Of a stretch of 64,000 nucleotides of DNA, positions 19,300-29,570 are shown piece after piece. This DNA comes from Candidatus Azophilus lithoversatilis (lineage in GTDB: Bacteria > Pseudomonadota > Gammaproteobacteria > Pseudomonadales > Azotimanducaceae): NCBI GenBank assembly GCA_028278675.1, contig JAQAJJ010000002.1, positions 62,001 to 126,000 of the forward strand, given 5' to 3'. Each line of letters starts with the position of its first letter. Position 1 is the first letter of the stretch. A program made the position numbers and the translations under genes. The notes under the pieces were generated by a model. That model was not told the DNA's origin. It saw only the letters and a program-made list of their open reading frames with translations, and did not search any database.

Positions 19300-20931
19300 C
19301 TATCCACTCCTGCCGGAAAACGCCTGGTCCATGGCGTCGAGCTTGGCCTTGCGCAGGTTCTTGATGACCCTGGGTGCTGCCGCCAGTTCGAGGGCCGCGT
19401 CTTCGGCCGGTTCGTAGCGCGGCCAGTGCGGCAGGCCTTCGCCGTTGGGGTCACCGGTCTTGGCGAAGTTGGTCCAGTAGCCGACCAGCAGCCGGGAGAC
19501 TTCAACGTCGCTCGGGCGCGGGGTGCGGGATGCGCCGCCGACGGTGGTGGCGATGTTGCCGAAAGCGTAGGCGATCTCGGCGGCATGGTAGGCGCCCAGT
19601 CCGGTGCCGTAGTCGCCGCCGAGATCCGGCACATGGCTGAAGAAGTAAAGATAAGCGGGTTCCGGGAAGGGCGCCAGCGCCCGGGCCCAGGTCCGCATCT
19701 GCCAGGCGAACAGGACGTCGGAGCGAATCTGCTGTTGCGCCCGCTGGATGCTGATCTCGGCATCGTCCGCATAGGCTTCTAGGATGGTCTCGGCCCGCCC
19801 GCCCCACGCCTGCTCGACGCCCGCCCGATAGGCGTCGGCGTCCTGCTCCGTGAAGTCCACCCAAAGGGTGGTGCCTTCGTCGGCGTTCGAGCCGATCATT
19901 GTGGGCACCCGGTTGTGGGCGCCGGCGGCGAAGATCTCCGACATCTGCGCCGGGAAGGTATGCCCGTCCACGTTGACCAAGGTGCCGGGGTTCCATTGCG
20001 CTTGCGCGACCTTCGCATAGAGGGTTTCGGCGGGAATGGCCCTGAGTGCGGCCAAGTCCTGGGTGCCGAGCACTTCACCGAGCTCAGCGCCGACCGCGTG
20101 GGCGGAGCGCGCCGACTGCGGCGTGGTGCCGGCCTGGTCCAAGTGCGGATGGGGTGCGAAGCAGCCCCCGGATTGGCCGATGGCGCGGTGAAACAGTCCC
20201 TTGGCCAAGGGAGTCGCCACCTGGTAGCAAACGCTCCAGGAGCCGGCGGACTCACCGAAGATCGTGACGTTGTCCGGATCCCCGCCGAAGGCGGCGATGT
20301 TTGCCTGCACCCACTGCAAGGCGGCGGTCTGGTCCTGAATGCCTTGGTTGCCGGAGGCCTGGTGCGCGGACTCCTCGGTCAAGGCCTCGTGGGCGAAGAA
20401 GCCCAGTGCCCCCAGCCGGTAGTTGATGCTGACCAGCACGACGCCCTGCTCGGTCAAGGCCGCGCCGTCATAGACGTCGAGATGGCCGTGGCCGATCAAC
20501 AGCGCCCCGCCGTGGATCCAGACCATCACCGGCGCGTTGTCGCCGGGGTTGGATCGGGTCCAGACGTTCAGATGGAGGCAGTCCTCGCTGCGGGGGATGT
20601 CGCCCCGGTCGTAGAAGCCGTCGATTCGGTTTTGCCAGCAGGGTGTGCCGAATTCCACCGCGTCGCGAACCGCGGTCCACGAGGGGTGCGGCTGCGGCGG
20701 CTGCCAGCGCCGTTCGCCCACCGGCGGGGCGGCGTAGGGAATGCCCCGAAAGGTGCGCAGGTCGCCGTCCGCGACGCCGCGCACCGGCCCATTGGCGGTG
20801 ACCACCAGGTTGGCGGAGGCGGCGGCAGCCTCGGCATCGCCGCCCTCACCGCCCCCGCTGCAGGACGCGGCGCAGGAGACCAATCCCAGAATGAGTGGAA
20901 TCCATGCCAGCCCCGGTCGTCCTCGCTTCAA
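19300..20931 (-). CDS. Carboxylesterase type B, probable lipoprotein
   Basis: N-terminal lipobox-like signal; 'FGGDPDNVTIFGESAGSWSVC', 'EDCLHLNVWTR'. Confidence 0.9.
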   Translation of the reverse strand: MKRGRPGLAWIPLILGLVSCAASCSGGGEGGDAEAAAASANLVVTANGPVRGVADGDLRTFRGIPYAAPPVGERRWQPPQPHPSWTAVRDAVEFGTPCWQNRIDGFYDRGDIPRSEDCLHLNVWTRSNPGDNAPVMVWIHGGALLIGHGHLDVYDGAALTEQGVVLVSINYRLGALGFFAHEALTEESAHQASGNQGIQDQTAALQWVQANIAAFGGDPDNVTIFGESAGSWSVCYQVATPLAKGLFHRAIGQSGGCFAPHPHLDQAGTTPQSARSAHAVGAELGEVLGTQDLAALRAIPAETLYAKVAQAQWNPGTLVNVDGHTFPAQMSEIFAAGAHNRVPTMIGSNADEGTTLWVDFTEQDADAYRAGVEQAWGGRAETILEAYADDAEISIQRAQQQIRSDVLFAWQMRTWARALAPFPEPAYLYFFSHVPDLGGDYGTGLGAYHAAEIAYAFGNIATTVGGASRTPRPSDVEVSRLLVGYWTNFAKTGDPNGEGLPHWPRYEPAEDAALELAAAPRVIKNLRKAKLDAMDQAFSGRSG

Positions 20932-20947
20932 GGGATTCCCCTGAGGT

Positions 20948-20976
20948 TCCGGCGCGAATCTACGGTTCGCGCCGGA
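20948..20976. repeat. Palindrome related to the repeat family's second hairpin
   Basis: TCCGGCGCGAA-TCTACGG-TTCGCGCCGGA, perfect 11-bp stem. Confidence 0.7.
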
Positions 20977-21046
20977 TCGGTTCGAGATTCGTCCCAGTGA
21001 TGCGCGGGTTGATTCACGGCAAATGCTCCTTGTTGAGGCTTTGGGG

Positions 21047-22408
21047 TTAGGGCAGTCCGGCCACCACGTCCAACGCAGCGCCCAAGGTCTTGACGCCGTG
21101 CACCGCCATTCCCTTGATCGGGTCGCGGGGCTGGTTGGCGTGGGGGGCGATGGCCGTCTTGAAGCCGTGCTTGCGGGCTTCGCGCAGGCGCTCCTGGCCG
21201 TTGGCCACAGGTCGCACTTCGCCGGTCAGACCCAGCTCTCCAAACACGATCAGATCCTTTGGCAAGGCGCGGTTGCGCAGCGACGACAGCACCGCCAGCA
21301 GCGCCGCCAGATCGCCGCCCGTCTCGGCGATGCGCACGCCGCCCACGACGTTGGCGAAGACATCCTGATCCGCCAATTGGATGCCGCAGTGGCGGTGCAG
21401 CACTGCGAGGTGCATGGCGAGGCGCTGCTGGTCCAGGCCCACGGCCACCCGCCGGGGGTAGCCGCCCTGCACGTCGTCCACCAGCGCCTGCAGCTCGACC
21501 AGGATGGGCCTCGTGCCTTCCCAGACCACCGTGGCGACGCTGCCGGGGGACTGCGCCTCGCCGCGCTGCAGGAAGATCGCCGATGGATTGGCGACTTCCC
21601 GCATGCCCTTGCCGGTCATGGCGAATACGCCGAGTTCGTTGACCGCCCCGAAGCGGTTTTTCAACCCGCGAAGGGTGCGGTAGCGGCTGCCGGCGGGACT
21701 GTCGAGCATCATGAAGCAGTCGATCATGTGCTCAAGCACCTTGGGTCCGGCGAGGTTGCCCTCCTTGGTAATGTGGCCGACCAGCACCACCGCGGCGCCG
21801 GTGCCCTTGGCCAGGCGGGTGAAGTAGGCGGCGGTCTCCCGCACTTGGCTGACGCTGCCCGGCATGCCGTCGATGCTCTCCAATTGCATGACCTGAACGG
21901 AATCGAGCACTACGAGGCTGGGTTTTCGCTCCTCGATCAGGCCAGCGATGGTTTCCGCCCGGGTTTCCGCAGCCACTTCCAAGTTGCCGGCCGGCAGCCC
22001 CAGCCGCTCCGAGCGCAGGGCCAACTGCTGCAGAGACTCCTCGCCAGTGACGTAGAGCACCGGGCATTGCTGGGCCACGCCGGCGCAGACCTGCAGCAGC
22101 AGGGTGCTCTTGCCGGCGCCGGGGTCGCCGCCGATCAATACCACCGAGCCGGGTACCAAGCCGCCGCCGAGCACCCGGTCGAGCTCACCGAAGCCGGTGG
22201 GGAGCCGTCCTGCGGCCTCCGTCTCCACCTCCGAAAGCTTGCGCACTTGTGCCTCGGCGCCGCTGAACCCCAGCTTGGTCGCGGGTGTCGCGCCGATGCG
22301 CAGCTTGGACAGGCTGTTCCACTCGCTGCAGGCGCTGCACTGGCCCTGCCACTGCACATGCTCCGCGCCGCAGGCGGAGCAGACGTAAATCGTTTGGGGC
22401 TTGGCCAC
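21047..22408 (-). CDS. radA: DNA repair protein RadA
   Basis: CSACGAEHVQWQGQCSACSEWNS zinc finger, GGDPGAGKSTLLLQV Walker A, KNRFGA motif. Confidence 0.97.
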   Translation of the reverse strand: MAKPQTIYVCSACGAEHVQWQGQCSACSEWNSLSKLRIGATPATKLGFSGAEAQVRKLSEVETEAAGRLPTGFGELDRVLGGGLVPGSVVLIGGDPGAGKSTLLLQVCAGVAQQCPVLYVTGEESLQQLALRSERLGLPAGNLEVAAETRAETIAGLIEERKPSLVVLDSVQVMQLESIDGMPGSVSQVRETAAYFTRLAKGTGAAVVLVGHITKEGNLAGPKVLEHMIDCFMMLDSPAGSRYRTLRGLKNRFGAVNELGVFAMTGKGMREVANPSAIFLQRGEAQSPGSVATVVWEGTRPILVELQALVDDVQGGYPRRVAVGLDQQRLAMHLAVLHRHCGIQLADQDVFANVVGGVRIAETGGDLAALLAVLSSLRNRALPKDLIVFGELGLTGEVRPVANGQERLREARKHGFKTAIAPHANQPRDPIKGMAVHGVKTLGAALDVVAGLP

Positions 22409-22420
22409 GGAACTAGGCGG

Positions 22421-23812
22421 TTAGGGCGGTTCGAGGTCGTCGTAACGGCCAGGCGCCAGGCTTTCAAACTTCGTCAGCTCGCCGAGGAAGCTGAGCCGTA
22501 TGGTGCCGGTGACGCCATTGCGCTGCTTGCCGATGTTGATTTCGGCGACTCCCTTGTCCGGGGAGTCCTCGTTGTACACCTCGTCACGGTAGATGAACAG
22601 GATCAGGTCGGCGTCCTGTTCGATGGCACCGGAGTCGCGCAGGTCGGCCATCATGGGCCGTTTGTTCTGCCGCTTTTCCACGTCCCGATTGAGCTGCGAG
22701 AGCGCCAGCACAGGGCACCGCATTTCCTTCGCCAAGGCTTTCAATGAACGGGAAATCTCCGAAATTTCATTGGTCCGGTTCTCGGGCGAGCCCGCGATGC
22801 GCATCAATTGCAGATAATCCACCACGATCAGGCCGATGCCGCCCGCTTCCCGCGAAACCCGCCGCACCCGAGCGCGCAGTTCGCCTGGCGTCAGCGCGGG
22901 GGTGTCATCGATGTAGAGCGGCCGATCCTTGAGCCGCGCCACTTCGGCGCTGAACTTGGTCCAGTCATAATCCTCGAGTTCGCCGATGCGCATGCGGCTC
23001 TGATCGATGCGCGCCAAGGAGGACAGCAAGCGCAGCACGAGCTGCTCGGCGGCCATTTCGAGGCTGAACACCACGCTTGGCTTGTCGCACTGCACCACCG
23101 CGTACTCGACGATGTTCATGGCGAAGGAAGTCTTGCCCATGGAGGGTCGTCCAGCGATGACGATCAGGTCGGAGTCCTTGAAGCCGGCGGTCTTCTTGTC
23201 CAGGTCCTCGAAGCCGCTTGGCAGGCCGGGCAATTGGCCTTGGTTCTCGTAGAGCTTGCGCAATTCCTCGGCAGCCCGATGCAGCATGGGCGTCACCGGC
23301 TGCGGCCCTTCATCGCCAATGCGCCGTTCGGCGATGCCGAAGACCTCGCTCTCGGCGAGTTCCACCAGGTCGTCGCCGCTGCGTCCGTCGGGGTCGAAAC
23401 CCGCTTCCACGATGCGCTGTCCGGCGCGGATCAACTGCCGGAGGGTGGAGCGCTCGCGCACGATGCGCGCGTAAGCGGCGGCGTTGCTGGCGCCCGGCGT
23501 GTTTTCCGCCAGATCCGCCAGATAGGCGGCGCCGCCAATGCGGTCGAGCTGGCCGTTGCTGGTGAGCACCTCAGCCACAGTGATGGCGTCTATGGGCTGA
23601 TTGTCCCGCCACAGCCGGTCCATGGCATCGAAGACGATTTTGTGCTCGGAGCGGTAGAAGTCGTTGACGTTGAGGACGTCGATCACATCAATCCAAGCGT
23701 CAGGCTTCAGCATGAGGCTGCCGAGCACCGATTGCTCCGCCTCAATCGAGTGCGGCGGAACCTTCAGCGGGCGCGGGTCCGCAGATTCGTTTGTGGGCGC
23801 TGGTTCGGACAC
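22421..23812 (-). CDS. dnaB: Replicative DNA helicase
   Basis: PPHSIEAEQSVLGSLM...GRPSMGKTSFAMNI...QRNGVTGTIRLSFLGELTKFE. Confidence 0.97.
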   Translation of the reverse strand: MSEPAPTNESADPRPLKVPPHSIEAEQSVLGSLMLKPDAWIDVIDVLNVNDFYRSEHKIVFDAMDRLWRDNQPIDAITVAEVLTSNGQLDRIGGAAYLADLAENTPGASNAAAYARIVRERSTLRQLIRAGQRIVEAGFDPDGRSGDDLVELAESEVFGIAERRIGDEGPQPVTPMLHRAAEELRKLYENQGQLPGLPSGFEDLDKKTAGFKDSDLIVIAGRPSMGKTSFAMNIVEYAVVQCDKPSVVFSLEMAAEQLVLRLLSSLARIDQSRMRIGELEDYDWTKFSAEVARLKDRPLYIDDTPALTPGELRARVRRVSREAGGIGLIVVDYLQLMRIAGSPENRTNEISEISRSLKALAKEMRCPVLALSQLNRDVEKRQNKRPMMADLRDSGAIEQDADLILFIYRDEVYNEDSPDKGVAEINIGKQRNGVTGTIRLSFLGELTKFESLAPGRYDDLEPP

Positions 23813-23935
23813 GACACCGAGTGTTTAAGTGGACTGAGCAGACCGGAAATCGTCATTCTTTCCCGCCAGCATTGCAAGCGAAAGTTTTGCCACGAGGGGG
23901 CAAAAAGACGGTTGCCTTCCATCCCCGATCGTGTT

Positions 23936-23976
23936 TTACTAATGCAAATGCGACTATTTCGCATTTGCATTAGTAA
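23936..23976. promoter_or_regulatory. Perfect 18-bp inverted repeat upstream of the heme receptor; candidate Fur-type operator
   Basis: TTACTAATGCAAATGCGA-CTATT-TCGCATTTGCATTAGTAA, ending at the RBS of the CDS starting at 23987. Confidence 0.75.
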
Positions 23977-23986
23977 GGAGATCAGA

Positions 23987-26209
23987 ATGTTTACCGCTGC
24001 CTGCCGCGCCGCCCTTGGCCTGTTGTGCGCCAGCCTTGCATCCGCCGACGTGGAACCCGAACCCCTCGTCGAAGAGACGATCACTGTGGTCGGAACCCGC
24101 ACGGAGCACAGCTTTGAAGAGGTGGCCGCCACCGTGTCGGTGACCACCGCTGAGGACATCGAGCGGCGCTTGGCGCGCAACATTGCTGATCTCGTGCGTT
24201 TCGAGCCAGGCGTCACTGTCGCCGGCGGCGGGCGCTTCGGTCTCGACGGCTTCACCATCCGCGGCATTGGCGGCAATCGCGTATTGACGCTGGTGGATGG
24301 TGTGCGGGTGCCGGATGAGTTCTCGTTCGGCCCGTTTCTGTCGGCGCGCCGGGACTTCGTGGATGTGGATAGCCTAAGCCGCGCCGAGATCGCCCGAGGG
24401 CCGATCTCCGCCCTATACGGCAGCGATGCGCTGGGCGGGGTGGTCGCGTTCACGACCAAGGCCCCGCAGGACTATCTGGACGAGGACCGGCACCGGCACT
24501 TGGAACTGAAGGCCGGCCACACGAGCGCGGACGACAGCCTCATGGCAGCGGTCACCGCGGCGGCGGGCGGTGGCCGGCTTTCCGCCCTGCTGCACTTTTC
24601 CCAGCGCCAGGGACACGAGCGGGACAACGGCGGCAACGCCGCCGGTGCCGGTCCAGCGCGAGAGCGCCCCGATCCGCAATCCATCGACACCGCCAATCTC
24701 ACGGCCAAGTTCGCCTTCGCGCCGAGCAACGCGCACCGCTTCACCTTGGGCTTCGACGACTACCGCAACGAAACCGACACCCAGATCCTGTCGGATTACG
24801 GTCTCTCCGTGTTTGGCGCGACCATCGACCGACGCAACGCCCGGGATGCGCGCGACCGGCAGCGATGGTCCCTCGCCTATCGCTTCACGGGCGTCACCGC
24901 ATTCGCGGACAGCGTGCACTTGGTCGGCTACGAACAGCGCTCGAAGACCGAGCAGTCCACGTTGGAAGACCGCACCACGCGCACCCGCGCCGTCCAGACG
25001 CGGACCCGCGACGCCGAGTACAAGCAGAAGATCCGCGGTGCCTACGCGCAGTTCGGCAAGGTCTTCGACCTTGGCCCATCGCGGCACCTAGTCACCTACG
25101 GAGCGGACTACTACGAGACCGACAACCTGTCGTTGCGCGACGGCGCGACCTTTGACGCGACCGGGGCGCCGATGCGCGAGTTCCATCCCTACCCGACAAG
25201 GGATTTTCCGCCCACGAAGGTCGTGCAGATCGGCATCTTGGCGCAGGACGAGATATCGCTCTTCGATGGTCGGCTGCTGCTCTCCCCCGGTGTGCGCTTC
25301 GACCGTTTCGACGCCGACGCCGCGCCGGACGCCGTCTATTTCGTCGGCAATCCGGGCTCCCCTGCGCCGGAGGACTACGCGGATTCCGAGGTCACGGTAA
25401 AAATGGGCGCCGTATGGGCCGCCGGACACCACACTTCGCTGTTCGTCCGCTACAGCGAAGGCTTTCGGGCGCCGCCGTACGACGACGTCAACGTCGGGTT
25501 CACCAACTTCCTCGGCGGCTACAAGACGGTATCCAGTCCCAGCCTGTCCTCCGAGCGCAGTCAAGGGGTGGAAGCGGGCCTGCGGTGGTTCGGAGACGCT
25601 GGCCAGATGCGCTTCTCCGCGTTCCGCAATACCTATGACGACTTCATCGAGTCGTTCGCAGTTGCCCCGGCCTTCGCGGGGAGTCGCGGCGTGGATCCGC
25701 AGGACGGCCTGCTGACCTTTCAGTCCGTCAACCGCGCCCAGGTGCGCATCGACGGCGCCGAACTGTCGGCGCTCCTGGACGTCGCGCGCTGGCTGGCCGG
25801 GCAGCAGGATGTGACCTTGCAGGCGGCGATCGCCTGGGCGCAGGGCAGGGACCGGGAGAGCGGCGAGCCGCTCAACAGCATTGAACCCCTGACGGCGGTG
25901 CTTGGGTTGGGTTACGAAGCGCCGAGCGGCCGCTGGGGTGCCCAACTTCGGTGGACGCTGGTGGCTGGCAAGGATGTCTCCGAGATCGACGCAGCCGAGA
26001 CGCGGATTCCGACCAGCGGATATGGCATCGTGGACCTCCTCGGCCACGTGCGCCTTACCGATCGCATCCGGCTGAACGTCGGGCTGTTCAACCTTGCCGA
26101 TCGAACCTATCTGCGTTGGGCTGACACGGCGGCCATTGGCCAGGACGCGCCCACTCGATTCACGCAGCCCGGCTTCCACGCCGGCGTCACCCTGCGAGCG
26201 GAGCTTTGA
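23987..26209 (+). CDS. TonB-dependent heme/hemoglobin-type receptor
   Basis: Signal peptide; plug 'EETITVVGTRTEHSFEEVAATVSVTTAEDIERR', 'TIRGIGGNRVLTLVDGVRVPD'; C-terminal beta-barrel; first gene of a heme ABC cluster. Confidence 0.92.
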   Translation: MFTAACRAALGLLCASLASADVEPEPLVEETITVVGTRTEHSFEEVAATVSVTTAEDIERRLARNIADLVRFEPGVTVAGGGRFGLDGFTIRGIGGNRVLTLVDGVRVPDEFSFGPFLSARRDFVDVDSLSRAEIARGPISALYGSDALGGVVAFTTKAPQDYLDEDRHRHLELKAGHTSADDSLMAAVTAAAGGGRLSALLHFSQRQGHERDNGGNAAGAGPARERPDPQSIDTANLTAKFAFAPSNAHRFTLGFDDYRNETDTQILSDYGLSVFGATIDRRNARDARDRQRWSLAYRFTGVTAFADSVHLVGYEQRSKTEQSTLEDRTTRTRAVQTRTRDAEYKQKIRGAYAQFGKVFDLGPSRHLVTYGADYYETDNLSLRDGATFDATGAPMREFHPYPTRDFPPTKVVQIGILAQDEISLFDGRLLLSPGVRFDRFDADAAPDAVYFVGNPGSPAPEDYADSEVTVKMGAVWAAGHHTSLFVRYSEGFRAPPYDDVNVGFTNFLGGYKTVSSPSLSSERSQGVEAGLRWFGDAGQMRFSAFRNTYDDFIESFAVAPAFAGSRGVDPQDGLLTFQSVNRAQVRIDGAELSALLDVARWLAGQQDVTLQAAIAWAQGRDRESGEPLNSIEPLTAVLGLGYEAPSGRWGAQLRWTLVAGKDVSEIDAAETRIPTSGYGIVDLLGHVRLTDRIRLNVGLFNLADRTYLRWADTAAIGQDAPTRFTQPGFHAGVTLRAEL

Positions 26210-27069
26210 GGGTGCGAGGCGCCCTCGCCCTTGCGGCCATGCTGGCTGGCGGCGGCTTCGCCTGCGAGCCAGCCGCAGACGCGTCGAGAATCGCTGTCGC
26301 CGGTGGTTCGCTGACCGAAATTCTGTACTTTCTCGGTGCGCAAGACCATATCGTGGGGGTGGAATCGACGGCCAACTATCCCCCCGAGGCGGTCCGTCAT
26401 CCTTCGATGGGTTACGTGCGCGCCCTGTCGGCGGAGGGCCTGCTCTCCCTGTCGCCGAGCCTCGTGCTGGGCGAGGATGACATGGGACCGCCGGAGGTCC
26501 TGGCCCAGATCCGCCGTGCGGGCGTCGATGTGGTGCGAATCGAGGCGATGCAATCCGCGCAAGGGATTCTCGCCAAGGTGCGTTGCGTGGCTGCCGTGCT
26601 GGGTCTTCAGGAGGCCGCTGAGGCCCTGATCGCCGCTCGCCTCGCTCCCCAAGCCGCGGCGCTGGCGGCACTTGCGGCCTCCGCATCGCCATCGCGACCA
26701 CGCGTGGCGCTGCTGCTCGGCACCTCGGATGGTGCGCCCTTGGTCGCCGGTCAGGGAACGTCCGGCGATGGGCTGCTGCGCATGATCCAGGCCGAGAACG
26801 TGTTCGGAAACGTCGTGGGTTGGAAGCCGATGTCTGCTGAAGCGATGGCGGTGGTCGACCCCGACTTCGTGTTGATGGCCGCTCGGGGCAGCGCCGAGCT
26901 GGAAGCCGCGCAGTCCGCGGCATTGTCGCCCGCCCTGCGGCTCACCACGGCGGCACGGGCAGGACGCATTGCCGCGCTGGATGGCATGGCCCTGCTCGGA
27001 TTCGGGCCCCGTACGCTTTCGACCGCTCTGGAGATTGCACGAACACTGCAGGAACCTTGGCCCGAATGA
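26206..27069 (+). CDS. Hemin ABC transporter substrate-binding protein (HmuT-like)
   Basis: 'RIAVAGGSLTEILYFLGAQDHIVGVESTANYPPEAVRHPSMGYVRALSAEGLLSLSPSLVLG'. Confidence 0.92.
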   Translation: MRVRGALALAAMLAGGGFACEPAADASRIAVAGGSLTEILYFLGAQDHIVGVESTANYPPEAVRHPSMGYVRALSAEGLLSLSPSLVLGEDDMGPPEVLAQIRRAGVDVVRIEAMQSAQGILAKVRCVAAVLGLQEAAEALIAARLAPQAAALAALAASASPSRPRVALLLGTSDGAPLVAGQGTSGDGLLRMIQAENVFGNVVGWKPMSAEAMAVVDPDFVLMAARGSAELEAAQSAALSPALRLTTAARAGRIAALDGMALLGFGPRTLSTALEIARTLQEPWPE

Positions 27070-28130
27070 CGCCGGACACCCCGATGTCCGCGGACTCATC
27101 GATGTCCGCGGACTCCTCGACGGTATGGATTTGGGGCCTGCGGAGGCAGCCCGCGGTGTTGGTGTTGCTTGCCGCGGGTCTCGCCGCCGTTGTCGCGGCA
27201 GCGCTGACCTACGGGGCCGTCCCCCTCTCGCTTAGCCACCTGTTCGACGCCGGAGCCGATTTGGAGCGGGCGGTATTGTTCGGCATCCGCGCACCGCGCG
27301 TGGTCTTGGCAGGACTCGTCGGCACCGCCCTGGCCGTTTCAGGCGCCTGCCTGCAAGGCATGTTCCGCAATCCGCTTGCGGATCCGGGCCTCATCGGGGT
27401 CTCGAGCGGCGCTGCGGTGGGTGCGATTGCCATGATCGTGCTCGGCTCAGCCCTTGGGCTCGCAAGCTGGGCGACGCCTTTTGCGCTGCCCCTGGCGGCC
27501 GTCGTCGGCGCTGTGCTGGTTACTATTCTCCTCTATGGCTTTGCGAACCGTTACGGTCACTTCAGCGTCGTCACGATCCTGCTCGTGGGCATTGCCCTCA
27601 ACGCGCTTGCTGGGGTGTGCATCGGCGTCTTCCAGTACGTCAGCGACGACGGACAGCTGCGCAGCCTCGTCTTCTGGATGATGGGTAGTTTCGGGCGCGC
27701 CACGTGGCTCATCACCATCCCGGTCGCGCTGTTGATTGCCGCCGCCTATTTTGTGCTCCGCCGCCAAGCCCGGCCCCTCGACCTGCTGCAGCTTGGCGAA
27801 CCGCAGGCCTTCCACCTTGGCGTGGACGTGAAGCGTGTGCAGAAGCGGGTCATCTTCTGCTCCGCCACGGCGGTCGGCGCGGGCGTCGCAGCATCCGGCA
27901 TCGTCGGTTTCGTGGGCCTCGTCGTGCCCCACGTGGCGCGTCTGCTTGTTGGGTCCGGGCATAGCTGCCTGATGTCGGCGGCAGCCCTGCTCGGGGCGGG
28001 CTTGACCATCTTGGCGGACCTTTTCGCACGCACGGTGATGGCCCCGGCCGAACTCCCGGTGAGCCTGGTCACAAGCGCACTCGGTGCCCCGTTCTTCCTT
28101 TGGCTCATTGCCCGGGTGAGGCCGCAGTGA
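27066..28130 (+). CDS. Hemin ABC transporter permease (HmuU-like, FecCD family)
   Basis: 'IRAPRVVLAGLVGTALAVSGACLQGMFRNPLADPGLIGVSSGAAVGA', 'FVGLVVPHVARLLVG'. Confidence 0.93.
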   Translation: MTPDTPMSADSSMSADSSTVWIWGLRRQPAVLVLLAAGLAAVVAAALTYGAVPLSLSHLFDAGADLERAVLFGIRAPRVVLAGLVGTALAVSGACLQGMFRNPLADPGLIGVSSGAAVGAIAMIVLGSALGLASWATPFALPLAAVVGAVLVTILLYGFANRYGHFSVVTILLVGIALNALAGVCIGVFQYVSDDGQLRSLVFWMMGSFGRATWLITIPVALLIAAAYFVLRRQARPLDLLQLGEPQAFHLGVDVKRVQKRVIFCSATAVGAGVAASGIVGFVGLVVPHVARLLVGSGHSCLMSAAALLGAGLTILADLFARTVMAPAELPVSLVTSALGAPFFLWLIARVRPQ

Positions 28131-28912
28131 CCCTCGCCGCACTCAGGGTGGGGTTGCGGCTCGGCCAAGCGTCGGTGCTGGAAGACGTCTCCATCGAGGT
28201 GGTTCCCGGCACCCTGACGGCACTCATCGGGCCGAACGGAGCGGGCAAGTCGAGCTTGGTCCGGGTGCTCTCCGGGGAGTTGGCGCCCACCGCCGGCGCG
28301 GTGCGGCTGGGCGGCGTTTCCCTCGACCGTCTTGGCGCCGTGGAACAGGCGCAGCGGCGCAGCGTGATGACTCAGTCCGCTGATGTCGTTGTTGACTTCC
28401 AGGTCGAGGAGATCTTGCGCATGGGCTGGGTGCATGGAGGCCGGGAACAGTTGAACGCATCGCTCGGTGAGCTAGCCCAGGCGTGCGCCATCCGCCACCT
28501 GCTCGGCCGTCGGTTCCGGACCTTGTCTGGAGGCGAGCGGCAGCGGGTGCAGTTTGCTCGCGCCCTATTGCAGGTTTGGTCGGGCGGCGAGAGCGGCGCA
28601 TCGCGATACCTGCTGCTCGATGAGCCCACGTCGAGCCTCGACTTGGCCCACGAACAGCTTGTGTTGCGCTTGGCCAGCCGCGCGGCGCAGCGGCGCATCG
28701 GCGTTATCGCAGTGCTCCACGATCTCAACTTGGCGGCTCGCTTTGCCGATCGAGCCGTGCTTCTGTCGGGAGGCAAGGTCGCCGCGAGCGGTCCGCCCTG
28801 CGCAGTGTTTCGGGACCGCCGGCTGACCGATGCATACGGCACGCCCATTCGCGTTGAGCGGCACGAAGCCCTCAAGCGCCTGGTCGTACACACTCTATCC
28901 GTCTCAGCATGA
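28127..28912 (+). CDS. Hemin ABC transporter ATP-binding protein (HmuV-like)
   Basis: IGPNGAGKSSLVRVLSGEL, LSGGERQRVQFARAL, YLLLDEPTSSLD; GTG start overlaps the upstream stop. Confidence 0.93.
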   Translation: MTLAALRVGLRLGQASVLEDVSIEVVPGTLTALIGPNGAGKSSLVRVLSGELAPTAGAVRLGGVSLDRLGAVEQAQRRSVMTQSADVVVDFQVEEILRMGWVHGGREQLNASLGELAQACAIRHLLGRRFRTLSGGERQRVQFARALLQVWSGGESGASRYLLLDEPTSSLDLAHEQLVLRLASRAAQRRIGVIAVLHDLNLAARFADRAVLLSGGKVAASGPPCAVFRDRRLTDAYGTPIRVERHEALKRLVVHTLSVSA

Positions 28913-28996
28913 GAGGCGCCAACACGGGGTGGCGCTGACGGCGAACATCCGTCCCTGAAATCAATACAACACCAAACTCGCTTGAGGAGACAGCCT

Positions 28997-29335
28997 ATGT
29001 TCATTGCCATGAACCGCTTCCGAATCGCCCGCGGCCATGAAGCCGACTTCGAGCGCCTGTGGCGCGAGCGTGAATCGTTCCTCGACAAGGCGCCAGGATT
29101 CCGCTCTTTCGCGCTCCTCAAGGGGCCGGTGGGCGACGATCATGCGCTCTATGCGTCCCATACTGTCTGGGAGCGGCGGCAGGCGTTCGAGGCGTGGACG
29201 CAATCCGACCTCTTCCGCAAGGCACATGCCCAACGCAGTGCGCCGAATGGAACCTACTTGGGCCATCCCGAGCTTGAGATGTTCGAGGCGGTCTTGCTGA
29301 CCGACGCCGTGCAGGTGGCCCAATCGCAGGTCTAG
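28997..29335 (+). CDS. ABM-domain monooxygenase, IsdG/HmoB-like heme-degrading candidate
   Basis: MFIAMNRFRIARGHEADFERLWRERESFLDKAPGFRSFALLKGPVG...YASHTVWERRQAFEAWTQSDLFRKAH. Confidence 0.8.
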   Translation: MFIAMNRFRIARGHEADFERLWRERESFLDKAPGFRSFALLKGPVGDDHALYASHTVWERRQAFEAWTQSDLFRKAHAQRSAPNGTYLGHPELEMFEAVLLTDAVQVAQSQV

Positions 29336-29570
29336 CCAAGGGTGGCTGCCGGATTCCGGTGAGAGGGGTGCCCTCCGGATTCTTCAACTGGACCGGGCTC
29401 AGGCTCCCGCGCCTCGCGGCGTCCGTTAGTGGCCGTGTGCCCTGACGGGCAAGCCCAAGGCTTGAAGCACCTTGTTGACTCAACGGGTCCGGCCCCATCG
29501 CCAAGCCGTTTGCACCGGGGAACCATGTTATCGTTTCCTCTTGTGCGCCAGCGGAGGCAAGCCTTTCGTC

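Noticed and set aside
22808-23986. N-terminal extension of the 1133-aa plus-strand ORF
   Set aside because: Antisense to dnaB; the receptor has a signal peptide and RBS at 23987.
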